Below, in pieces: positions 1 through 5,162 of a stretch of DNA of 5,162 nt. A program made the translations under genes and the position numbers. The notes beneath the pieces were generated by a model. It saw nothing but the letters and a program-made list of their open reading frames with translations. It had not been told where the DNA came from and searched no databases. The stretch is from Bacteroidales bacterium (lineage in GTDB: Bacteria; Bacteroidota; Bacteroidia; Bacteroidales; UBA7960): assembly GCA_003557765.1 (NCBI GenBank), contig PWNO01000222.1, forward strand, positions 1-5,162, in the 5' to 3' direction. Each line of letters starts with the position of its first letter. The first letter of the stretch is position 1.

Positions 1-1605
1 CCCTCTTCGGTGTATTTATACGACATGGACACGATGACGCTGACATACCAGTATTCGCCGCGCACAGGCCTGCCCGAAGAGTATCTGTCGCCGATGCTGC
101 CCATCCGGTACCCGTCTTCTGACGGACTCGAAATCCCGGCATACCTGACCCTGCCGAATGGCTTTGAAGAGGAGAACCTGCCTCTGGTGATTGTACCACA
201 CGGCGGTCCGTGGGCACGCGACAGGTGGGGCTTTAACACTTACGCCCAGTTTCTGGCAAACAGAGGATATGCTGTGCTGCAACCCAATTTCAGGGGCAGT
301 ACAGGCTATGGGAAAGCCTTCATTAATGCAGGCAACCAACAATGGGGCGAGCTGATGCAGGACGACATCACCTGGGGCATAAAACACCTGGTTGGGCAAG
401 GCATCGTTGACCCAGACAGGGTGGCCATCTTTGGCATTTCTTATGGAGGATACGCCACTTTGGCCGGACTGGCTTTCACACCCGACCTGTATGCCGCCGG
501 CGTTTCATTTGTAGGTCCGTCCAACCTGATCACGCTGCTTAACTCCATCCCACCCTATTGGGAAGCCATCAGGCAAACGTTTCATGAACGCATGGGCGAC
601 CCAAACACCCCTGAAGGTGAGGCGCAACTCATTCGCCAGTCACCCCTGTTCTCTGCCGACCAAATCGTTGCTCCGCTGCTTGTGGTACAAGGTCAAAACG
701 ACCCGCGCGTGCTCAAGGCAGAAAGCGACCAGATCGTCGTGGCCCTGCGCGATCGCGGCTTCCCGGTTGAATACATCAACGCACCCGACGAAGGACACGG
801 CTTTGCACGGCCTGAAAACAACATGGCCTTCGTGGCAGCCATGGAAAAATTCCTGGCCACACATGTTGGCGGTCGTTACCAGGATGACATGCCCGAAAAC
901 ATCGCCAGAAGGCTCGAAGAAATTACCGTGGACATCAATACAGTAACACTGCCGGAAGAGCTTACCGGCGAAGACCTCGACATGCGACTGCTCCCGGTCA
1001 GGGAGCTTGCCACCGGTGAGTTCGACTATAAAATCAGCATCGAAGCATTCGGTATGGAACTGCAAAGCAATGTCAAAATCAGCAAAGATGGAGACCATTA
1101 CACCATTCAGGAAACAACTACAACGCCAATGGGTCAGGCAGTTGATATCATGACGCTGGAAGCTGCCGGGTTAACACCCATGAGCCGGCATGTAACACAA
1201 GGCCCGATGACTATTGCTCTCGATTACCACGCTGACCGGCTGGAAGGCGAGATTGACATGGGCGGCCAGCTCACGCCGGTGAATATAGCGCTCAACGGAC
1301 CACTCTTCGCAGAAGGTCCGGCACAAGTGCACCTGCTCGCCACACTGCCCCTGCATGATGGCTACAAAGCAGTGTTTCGAAATGCGGATGTCAATTCGAT
1401 GACCGAAAAGATGTTTCGTCTTTCAGTGAAAGCAGATATCACAGAGGATGGCACCAGCGTCTGGTTTGTTGAAGTAACCGCCGCCGATGGCAGCCCGGGC
1501 ATGCTGACCATCTGGTATGCAAGAGACTCTCACGAAGTACTGCGCTACGAACAGGTATCACCCGAAATGGGTGGAGCCAAGCTTGTGGTGGTACCGGTGA
1601 AATAA
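1..1605 (+). CDS. S9 family (prolyl oligopeptidase type) peptidase with C-terminal DUF3108-like domain, 5' partial
   Basis: This is the C-terminal part of a serine peptidase of the alpha/beta-hydrolase S9 family, which cleaves peptides. The reading frame is open to the first base of the window, so the true start and any N-terminal beta-propeller lie upstream; the GTG at position 10 is not a credible start. Numbering residues from that GTG, the oxyanion-side motif HGGPW is near 65-69, the nucleophile elbow GISYGG places Ser at 144 (bases 439-441), Asp is 231 in GQNDPR (700-702) and His is 263 in DEGHGF (796-798). The triad is complete, so the enzyme is probably active. The hydrolase domain ends near residue 285. 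A linker and about 210 further residues follow (roughly 320-531), beta-rich, ending in [16 protein letters not shown] and [12 protein letters not shown]; this resembles DUF3108-type domains of envelope proteins. The domain assignment is by eye and less certain than the peptidase call. Location in the cell cannot be judged without the N-terminus. Confidence 0.9.
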   Translation, partial: PSSVYLYDMDTMTLTYQYSPRTGLPEEYLSPMLPIRYPSSDGLEIPAYLTLPNGFEEENLPLVIVPHGGPWARDRWGFNTYAQFLANRGYAVLQPNFRGSTGYGKAFINAGNQQWGELMQDDITWGIKHLVGQGIVDPDRVAIFGISYGGYATLAGLAFTPDLYAAGVSFVGPSNLITLLNSIPPYWEAIRQTFHERMGDPNTPEGEAQLIRQSPLFSADQIVAPLLVVQGQNDPRVLKAESDQIVVALRDRGFPVEYINAPDEGHGFARPENNMAFVAAMEKFLATHVGGRYQDDMPENIARRLEEITVDINTVTLPEELTGEDLDMRLLPVRELATGEFDYKISIEAFGMELQSNVKISKDGDHYTIQETTTTPMGQAVDIMTLEAAGLTPMSRHVTQGPMTIALDYHADRLEGEIDMGGQLTPVNIALNGPLFAEGPAQVHLLATLPLHDGYKAVFRNADVNSMTEKMFRLSVKADITEDGTSVWFVEVTAADGSPGMLTIWYARDSHEVLRYEQVSPEMGGAKLVVVPVK

Positions 1606-1681
1606 GAGCAATGCATGAAACGCCCACTGTTAGAAGCTAGAAGCTCGAAGCTGGAAGAAAGAAAAAACAATTGCATTGCTC
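1606..1681. repeat. 10-bp perfect inverted repeat directly after the peptidase stop codon
   Basis: GAGCAATGCA at 1606-1615, beginning at the first base after the TAA stop, is the exact reverse complement of TGCATTGCTC at 1672-1681, which lies inside the 76-bp dispersed repeat. The arms are 56 bases apart. In RNA they could pair into a 10-bp stem with a long loop. There is no downstream T-run, so a classical terminator is not supported. The left arm may be a remnant of an inverted copy of the dispersed repeat. Confidence 0.55.
1631..1658. repeat. Heptamer tandem repeat, TAGAAGC type
   Basis: Four consecutive 7-base units: TAGAAGC (1631), TAGAAGC (1638), TCGAAGC (1645) and TGGAAGA (1652). The array overlaps the left end of the 76-bp dispersed repeat by a few bases. 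Two units of the same type, TAGAAGT and TCGAAGG, recur at 5036-5049 close to the second copy of that repeat. Confidence 0.75.
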
Positions 1682-1728
1682 CTGAGAGATGGGCACCCAT
1701 CTCCCTTGGGAGAGGGGCCGGGGGTGAG
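1653..1728. repeat. 76-bp dispersed repeat, copy 1
   Basis: This copy aligns without gaps to 5068-5143 in the same orientation, with 72 of 76 positions identical; the differences are at 1658, 1667, 1687 and 1706. It contains an inverted repeat GAGATGGG / CCCATCTC around CA (1686-1703), an overlapping, mutually exclusive hairpin TCTCCC / GGGAGA (1700-1713), and a G-rich end, GGGGCCGGGGGTGAG. The complement of that end, beginning CTCACCCCCGGCCCC, resembles dispersed repeats known in many unrelated bacterial genomes, which often yield spurious peptides such as PLSQGRG. It is intergenic and encodes no conserved protein. Confidence 0.88.
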
Positions 1729-1732
1729 GGGT

Positions 1733-1781
1733 GATTGACGATTGACAATTATCGATTATCGATTACCGGTTGTCAACTGTT
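1733..1781. repeat. Degenerate heptamer array, RATTGNC type
   Basis: Seven contiguous 7-base units: GATTGAC (1733), GATTGAC (1740), AATTATC (1747), GATTATC (1754), GATTACC (1761), GGTTGTC (1768) and AACTGTT (1775). The first five fit closely and the last two are decayed. The same unit type recurs at 4987-5035. It lies to the right of the 76-bp repeat here, but to the left of it in the second locus. Confidence 0.75.
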
Positions 1782-1985
1782 AATGCCACGGAAGGATATA
1801 ACGGCTAATGAATGTGGCCTGATTGATTGCTGTAAACACAGGGCTTGACCTGTGTACCGAAATATAAACAATTCAAAAAAAATTACTTTTACAGGCTGTT
1901 TCTATATCGTCTTCATACAAATCTGAACCTGTTTTAATACTGACAGTTGGAACAAATACAACTTTAACCCACAAAAATTTTTATC
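1782..1985. other. Gene-free AT-rich leader before the ABC ATPase gene
   Basis: No open reading frame with protein-like composition is present here. The only structured element is the palindrome at 1831-1860. The remaining 125 bases up to the ATG are A+T-rich and presumably hold the promoter of the exporter genes. I see no full TAnnTTTG motif, only TACTTTTA at 1884-1891 with no matching upstream TTTG, and no Shine-Dalgarno sequence before the ATG at 1986. Confidence 0.6.
1831..1860. repeat. 30-bp palindromic element, copy 1
   Basis: Two 14-base arms surround a 2-base centre (1845-1846), with 9 of 14 positions pairing. The inner part contains perfect 7-bp arms, ACACAGG at 1836-1842 and CCTGTGT at 1849-1855. 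The left arm TGTAAACACAGGGC matches 12 of 14 bases of the left arm of the element at 2785-2814, which has the same 30-base size. This suggests a small palindromic dispersed repeat rather than a regulator site. No T-run follows it. Confidence 0.6.
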
Positions 1986-2771
1986 ATGATAGAAGTGATC
2001 AACGTTTGCAAGGATTTCCCCCTCAACAAAAAGCAGCGGGAGGAGATGGGCATCCGGCAGAAGTCATTGAGGGTGCTCGATGAAGTGAGTTTTACCTGCG
2101 AGCCCGGACGTATTTTCAGTCTTTTAGGGCCTAATGGCGCCGGCAAAACCACCATGCTGCGCATCATCGCAACGATATTGAAGGCTACAGAAGGTCAGGT
2201 AAAGGTGTGCGGCCTCGACCTGGATGAGAGCCCCAGGGAGGCCAGGGCACGCATGGGTTTCCTGACCGGTACCACCGGCCTTTACGAGCGGCTCACTCCC
2301 AATGAGGTGATCCGCTATTTTGGCACGCTCGACGGCCTCGACCGCCGCACCATCGAAGACAGGAAAGAAAAACTCTTTGACCTCCTTGAGATGCAAGATT
2401 TTGCCAACAAACGAATTGGCAAACTCTCCACAGGGATGAAGCAAAAGGTGAGCATCTGCCGCACTATGATCCACGACCCCGATGTTGTTGTTTTTGATGA
2501 GCCTACATCCGGCCTCGACGTCATCACCGCCCGCAACATCATTGAGCTGATCAGGGACTGCAAGGAACAGAACAAAACCGTGATCTTCTCTTCCCACATC
2601 ATGAGTGAAGTTGATCTGCTGTGCGACGATCTGGCCATCATCCATAACGGCAAAATACTTTTTAACGACACCATGGAAAACTTCCGCAAGCAAATGCACA
2701 CCTCAAACCTAACAGAAGAATTCATTCATATCGTCCACCAGGCGGATAAAGAGGGTGCACTGGCAAGCTGA
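1986..2771 (+). CDS. ABC transporter ATP-binding protein, NatA-like
   Basis: This 261-residue protein is the nucleotide-binding subunit of an ABC-2 type exporter; it would bind ATP at the inner face of the membrane and drive the permease encoded next. All core motifs are visible: Walker A GPNGAGKTT at 48-56, signature LSTGMKQ at 147-153, Walker B VVVFDE with Asp171 and catalytic Glu172, D-loop SGLD at 175-178, and the switch His204 in SSHIMSE. The Q-loop region reads GFLTGTTGLYERLT (91-104) with no glutamine at the usual place; from memory, a loop of this kind is typical of NatA-like proteins. The length matches NatA proteins (about 250 residues). An in-frame TAA at 1965-1967 makes the ATG at 1986 the first possible start; no Shine-Dalgarno sequence precedes it. 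NatA of Bacillus subtilis works in Na+ export, but the substrate here cannot be read from sequence, so I give no symbol. The ABC call is near certain; the NatA subgroup is likely. Confidence 0.95.
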   Translation: MIEVINVCKDFPLNKKQREEMGIRQKSLRVLDEVSFTCEPGRIFSLLGPNGAGKTTMLRIIATILKATEGQVKVCGLDLDESPREARARMGFLTGTTGLYERLTPNEVIRYFGTLDGLDRRTIEDRKEKLFDLLEMQDFANKRIGKLSTGMKQKVSICRTMIHDPDVVVFDEPTSGLDVITARNIIELIRDCKEQNKTVIFSSHIMSEVDLLCDDLAIIHNGKILFNDTMENFRKQMHTSNLTEEFIHIVHQADKEGALAS

Positions 2772-2784
2772 CCATAAATAATAT

Positions 2785-2814
2785 TGTAAAGACAAGGCAT
2801 GCCATGCCTCTACA
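2785..2814. repeat. 30-bp palindromic element, copy 2, between ATPase and permease genes
   Basis: Two 14-base arms surround the centre AT (2799-2800); 11 of 14 positions pair, with a perfect core GGCATGCC at 2796-2803. It starts 14 bases after the ATPase stop codon. The left arm TGTAAAGACAAGGC is 12/14 identical to the left arm at 1831-1844. Transcribed, it could form an imperfect hairpin and affect how much message reaches the permease gene, but there is no T-run and so no good case for a terminator. Confidence 0.65.
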
Positions 2815-2826
2815 GTCAGCCCAAAC

Positions 2827-2889
2827 CAACAACCATAAACCAGTACCGGAAATTAGAAACCCGTAACCCGTAACCATTTACCATGAACC
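2827..2889. repeat. Heptamer array, CGTAACC type, running into the permease start codon
   Basis: Nine contiguous 7-base units in constant phase: CAACAAC (2827), CATAAAC (2834), CAGTACC (2841), GGAAATT (2848), AGAAACC (2855), CGTAACC (2862), CGTAACC (2869), ATTTACC (2876) and ATGAACC (2883). The third through ninth units mostly share the ending ACC. The last unit supplies the ATG start codon of the permease gene. The unit sequence differs from the two other heptamer families in the window, but the period is the same. Confidence 0.7.
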
Positions 2890-4067
2890 ATATTTTCACC
2901 ATCATCAAAAAAGAGACACTCGACACATTGCGCGACCGCCGTACCCTCATCATCATGGTGCTCGTACCGGTGCTCGTATTCCCAGTAATTTTCATTGCCC
3001 TGACCCGCCTGCAGATGTCGGTGATGGAGCGCGACCAGGTTCGCCTCGTGCGCATTGGCTGGGTCAACGACGACAATGACCAGCGGCTGGCCAACTTCAT
3101 TGAAGCCCAAGAGCGGATGGAGCTCATTGAAATTGAAGATGCCGGCATCCTTGAGCAGCTGATCAGGAGCGACAGCATTTCCTATGGGCTTGTCGTTCCG
3201 GAAGGTTTTGGAGAAGCCCTGGATGGGCTGAACCCCACCACGCTGACCCTTTACTTTTCAGGGGCACAACTACACGGCAAAGAACGCATTGACAGGGTAT
3301 TAAACCAGTTTGAGCAAGGGCTGGTGGCAGAACGGCTCGAAAAACGTGAGTTGAACGAAAGCTTCATAAAGCCATTTTACACCCAGCCGGTAAACATCGC
3401 CAGCGAACAGGAGATGATCGGCAAGCTGGCCGGCGGCTTCCTCCCCTACCTCTTCATCATTTTCTGCTTCACGGGCGCAATGTATCCTGCCATTGACCTC
3501 TTCACAGGTGAAAAAGAACGGCGCACACTCGAAACCCTGCTCACCACACCCGTGTCACGTCTGCAAATCCTGATCGGCAAAATGTCCGTCGTTTCACTCA
3601 CTGGCATCATCTCAGCCATGCTGGCCATTTTCGGACTTTTCCTTGGGTTTCAACTCACCGCCGGACTGCCTGATGCCATCATGGAGGTGGTGATGGACAT
3701 CCTCAGCATACGTTTCGTACTGCTGCTCCTGCTGATGCTCATACCGCTTACCATCTTTTTCAGCGGGGTGATGATACCGCTCACCATCTATGCCAAAACA
3801 TTCAAGGAAGCACAAAGCATCCTTACGCCCATGACCTTTTTGGTGATCATCCCGGCTGCCATTGCGATGGTGCCCGGCATCGAATACAATGCCATCACGG
3901 CAATGATACCGATCATCAACATCACGCTGGCCACCAAGGAGATCATCGCCGGAACAATATATTTCCCGCATTACCTGATCACTGTTGTAACACTGATTGG
4001 CCTGGCAAGCGTATCGGTGCTTTTCTGTGCAAAATGGTTTGGGAAGGAGAGCAATATATTGAGATAA
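2883..4067 (+). CDS. ABC-2 type transporter permease, NatB-like
   Basis: This 394-residue membrane protein is the probable partner of the ATPase encoded 111 bases upstream; together they would form an inner-membrane exporter of the NatAB type. The N-terminus carries the cytoplasmic segment KKETLDTLRDRRTL (9-22), followed by transmembrane helix 1 (about 21-42) and a soluble extracytoplasmic domain of about 140 residues (43-182). Further hydrophobic segments lie near 183-206, 232-256, 276-303, 314-331, 337-357 (weaker) and 361-385. The cytoplasmic loop after helix 2 has GEKERRTLETLLTTP (209-223), the most conserved stretch of NatB-type permeases. The length agrees with B. subtilis NatB (close to 390). 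The start is firm: an in-frame TAA lies at 2871-2873, and the next Met would fall inside helix 1. No Shine-Dalgarno sequence is seen because the leader is a heptamer array. Na+ as substrate is only a family-based guess; peptide or drug export is possible. Confidence 0.93.
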   Translation: MNHIFTIIKKETLDTLRDRRTLIIMVLVPVLVFPVIFIALTRLQMSVMERDQVRLVRIGWVNDDNDQRLANFIEAQERMELIEIEDAGILEQLIRSDSISYGLVVPEGFGEALDGLNPTTLTLYFSGAQLHGKERIDRVLNQFEQGLVAERLEKRELNESFIKPFYTQPVNIASEQEMIGKLAGGFLPYLFIIFCFTGAMYPAIDLFTGEKERRTLETLLTTPVSRLQILIGKMSVVSLTGIISAMLAIFGLFLGFQLTAGLPDAIMEVVMDILSIRFVLLLLLMLIPLTIFFSGVMIPLTIYAKTFKEAQSILTPMTFLVIIPAAIAMVPGIEYNAITAMIPIINITLATKEIIAGTIYFPHYLITVVTLIGLASVSVLFCAKWFGKESNILR

Positions 4068-4129
4068 AGCACCTTAAGCCTGGGAATAGGGTACAGCAGA
4101 ATGATGTGAAAGAAGGATGTCTCTGATAA

Positions 4130-4720
4130 TTAATCCATGAAAACCTCGCACAGGTCAACCTTGAGGTCACCGTTAAAAATATTCACGGGTATTTTATCAT
4201 CACCGGCATACATGCTTACCAATTGGTATTTGCCATGCTCATCAAGCAAAAACACGCTCACATTCTGGTCGTTGGGATTAACAATCCAATACTCCCGAAT
4301 GCCGTGTTCCTCGTAGATGTCATATTTTTCCCTGATATCGCGTTTCGGATCGTAGGCTGAAACAATCTCGATGATCATATCCGGTGCACCAAGGCAACCC
4401 CTGTCATCAAGCTTTTTCATGTCGCAAACGATGTAAATGTCAGGCTGCACAACGGTATAGATGTCTTTATCCTTTGGGTTTTTTCTGGTATTTGGCAAGC
4501 GGACATCAGATGGCGCATGAAAGACTTTGCACTGCTTTTTGATTAAATAATTACTTACGATCCTGGTAAAGTTAACAGATAACTCCTGGTGTTTCCTGGA
4601 TGGCGCCGGTGCAAGCAGTTTCACAAGGCCATTGTGCAATTCACGCCTGGTGTCATCCACCCAGCCCAGGTAATCTGCATAGGAGTAACGTTTTTTCAAA
4701 TCAATATCAAGTGCATTCAT
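4130..4720 (-). CDS. Uma2 family protein (DUF820), putative PD-(D/E)XK endonuclease
   Basis: This 196-residue protein has the layout of the Uma2/DUF820 family, a PD-(D/E)XK nuclease-fold group that is common in multiple copies in cyanobacteria and several other phyla; its biological role is unsettled. The N-terminal family signature is YSYADYLGWVDDTRRELHNG (12-31), which in this family leads into the helix around 42-60. The likely metal-binding and catalytic residues are Asp94 in VVQPDIYIV, Glu118 in PDMIIEIVS and Lys132 in REKYDIYEEHG, followed by the typical EYWIVNP (143-149). All are present, so the fold and active site look intact, and the length is normal for the family. A TGA lies two codons upstream of the ATG at 4720 in the same frame, so the start is fixed. 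The gene stands alone, converges on the permease gene with a 62-base gap, and has its own promoter-like sequence. No partner gene such as a methyltransferase is beside it, so a restriction-modification role is not supported here. Confidence 0.92.
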   Translation of the reverse strand: MNALDIDLKKRYSYADYLGWVDDTRRELHNGLVKLLAPAPSRKHQELSVNFTRIVSNYLIKKQCKVFHAPSDVRLPNTRKNPKDKDIYTVVQPDIYIVCDMKKLDDRGCLGAPDMIIEIVSAYDPKRDIREKYDIYEEHGIREYWIVNPNDQNVSVFLLDEHGKYQLVSMYAGDDKIPVNIFNGDLKVDLCEVFMD

Positions 4721-4737
4721 ATCTCAAGTCTGTTACA

Positions 4738-4774
4738 CAAATATACATATTTTTGACAATCAGTTTAGATCAAA
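4738..4774 (-). promoter_or_regulatory. Probable Bacteroidota-type promoter of the Uma2 gene
   Basis: Read on the minus strand, TATATTTG (bases 4745 down to 4738) fits the Bacteroidota -7 consensus TAnnTTTG, and TTTG (4774 down to 4771) could be the -33 element. The spacer of 25 bases is a little longer than usual, which lowers confidence. The -7 box lies 18 bases before the ATG, which implies a very short leader, consistent with starts that do not use a Shine-Dalgarno sequence. Confidence 0.45.
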
Positions 4775-4986
4775 ATAAATAATTGCCGACGAAATTCCCG
4801 GGAGCACTTGCCATAAACTCATAATGCTATTTTTGCATCAAATTGTGTGAACTACGTATGATATGGTGAAAATTATATAAATTTACATTCCGGATACGCG
4901 ACCATACACTGACTATATGTACAATTCAAATGATAGTTTAAAAAACATGAAACACACATAACAGGATTTTTGACACACAGACTTCC
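4746..4986. other. Gene-free AT-rich region upstream of the Uma2 gene
   Basis: Beyond the upstream half of the Uma2 promoter (to 4774), this stretch holds no open reading frame that looks like a protein; the longest ATG-started frames on the plus strand between 4858 and 4965 are under 16 codons. It contains one further promoter-like pair at 4808-4835 and otherwise unstructured A+T-rich sequence. It leads directly into the heptamer array at 4987. Confidence 0.6.
4808..4835 (+). promoter_or_regulatory. Possible orphan Bacteroidota-type promoter
   Basis: TTG at 4808-4810 is followed, after exactly 17 bases, by TATTTTTG at 4828-4835. This matches the TTG-N17-23-TAnnTTTG pattern described for Flavobacterium. 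No coding region follows on the plus strand within the window, so a transcript would run into the heptamer array and the 76-bp repeat. In such A+T-rich DNA the match may be chance. Confidence 0.3.
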
Positions 4987-5049
4987 GATTGCCGATTAAC
5001 AATTGCCGATTTTCGATTGACAATTGACAATTGAATAGAAGTTCGAAGG
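4987..5049. repeat. Heptamer array, RATTGNC type passing in phase into TAGAAGC type
   Basis: Nine 7-base units run without a break: GATTGCC (4987), GATTAAC (4994), AATTGCC (5001), GATTTTC (5008), GATTGAC (5015), AATTGAC (5022), AATTGAA (5029), then TAGAAGT (5036) and TCGAAGG (5043). The first seven are the family seen at 1733-1781. The last two belong to the family at 1631-1658. The phase is kept across the change of unit type. Confidence 0.78.
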
Positions 5050-5067
5050 GTTCGCGGTGGAAAAGCA

Positions 5068-5143
5068 GGAAGGAAGAAAAAGCAATTGCATTGCTCCTGA
5101 GTGATGGGCACCCATCTCCCCTGGGAGAGGGGCCGGGGGTGAG
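5068..5143. repeat. 76-bp dispersed repeat, copy 2
   Basis: This is the direct-orientation partner of 1653-1728, offset by 3415 bases with no gaps and 4 substitutions. The GATGGG / CCCATC inverted repeat (5103-5116) is kept, although the outer stem of copy 1 is broken by T at 5102. The G-rich end GGGGCCGGGGGTGAG is identical. The sequence after 5143 is unlike that following copy 1, so the right boundary of the similarity is sharp. Confidence 0.88.
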
Positions 5144-5162
5144 TGCATTTCAGGCACAAACA

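Noticed and set aside
1545..1748. 67-codon minus-strand reading frame across the first 76-bp repeat
   Set aside because: It is a translation of the repeat and of the antisense of the peptidase gene end. The second repeat copy is read in a different frame by the reading frame at 4938-5159, so no peptide is conserved between copies.
1845..1868. Sigma-70-like promoter TTGACC / TATAAA upstream of the ATPase gene
   Set aside because: The spacer is only 12 bases, too short for a functional pair, and the TTGACC lies in the centre and right arm of the palindrome.
1884..1891. TACTTTTA as a -7 promoter box for the exporter genes
   Set aside because: It differs from TAnnTTTG at the last base, and no TTG or TTTG lies at a suitable distance upstream.
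2124..2699. 191-codon minus-strand reading frame inside the ATPase gene
   Set aside because: It lies wholly antisense to a gene with all ABC motifs and its translation has no recognisable domain. It is a codon-bias shadow, as are the antisense frames at 16-399, 640-1098, 2315-2725, 2816-3178 and 3612-3971.
4068..4129. Terminator between the convergent permease and Uma2 genes
   Set aside because: I could find no GC-rich stem followed by a T-run on either strand in these 62 bases.
3979..4170. 63-codon minus-strand frame overlapping both the permease and Uma2 gene ends
   Set aside because: It overlaps two well supported genes in other frames and has no domain or start signal.
4987..5049. Possible CRISPR-like array
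   Set aside because: Units are 7 bases, directly contiguous and degenerate. There are no spacers, no 23-50 base direct repeats and no cas genes.
1653..5143. Composite transposon or integron-like cassette bounded by the 76-bp repeats
   Set aside because: There is no transposase or integrase in the window and no target-site duplication. The sequences beyond the repeat ends do not match, and the repeat resembles a common dispersed element.
4938..5159. 73-codon minus-strand reading frame containing HPRPLSQGRW
   Set aside because: It is a repeat-derived spurious frame of the kind seen with this dispersed repeat in many genomes. It also reads through the heptamer array, giving a repetitive peptide.

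Overview
The window looks like a chromosomal segment of a member of the Bacteroidota or a close relative. This is inferred from three things: starts without a Shine-Dalgarno sequence, a TAnnTTTG-type -7 promoter motif in front of the one gene on the minus strand, and gene content (S9 peptidase, NatA/NatB-like ABC exporter, Uma2 nuclease). Intergenic spacers are long and rich in short repeats. No sequence search was possible, so the taxon is only a suggestion.

Layout: (1) 1-1605, plus strand, is the 3' part of an S9 (prolyl oligopeptidase type) peptidase. It has a complete catalytic triad and an extra C-terminal domain resembling DUF3108; its 5' end lies outside the window. (2) 1606-1985 is a gene-free spacer with heptamer repeats, one copy of a 76-bp dispersed repeat and a 30-bp palindromic element. 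(3) 1986-2771 and 2883-4067, plus strand, encode an ABC ATPase and an ABC-2 permease of the NatA/NatB type, separated by a 111-bp gap filled with a second 30-bp palindrome and a heptamer array that runs into the permease start codon. (4) 4130-4720, minus strand, is a Uma2-family (PD-(D/E)XK) protein convergent with the permease. (5) 4721-5162 is a second gene-free region holding the probable Uma2 promoter, a possible orphan promoter, a heptamer array and the second copy of the 76-bp repeat, in the same orientation as the first.

How the genes work together: the ATPase and permease should form one exporter (ATPase dimer plus permease). The peptidase and the Uma2 gene have no evident functional link to it. 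The genes themselves are ordinary. The unusual part is the intergenic DNA: three unrelated repeat sequences share an exact 7-bp period, two related 30-bp palindromes have the same geometry, and a 76-bp repeat pair (72/76 identical, no gaps) brackets the exporter and Uma2 genes. I found no convincing new defence system, CRISPR array, insertion sequence, tRNA or rRNA.
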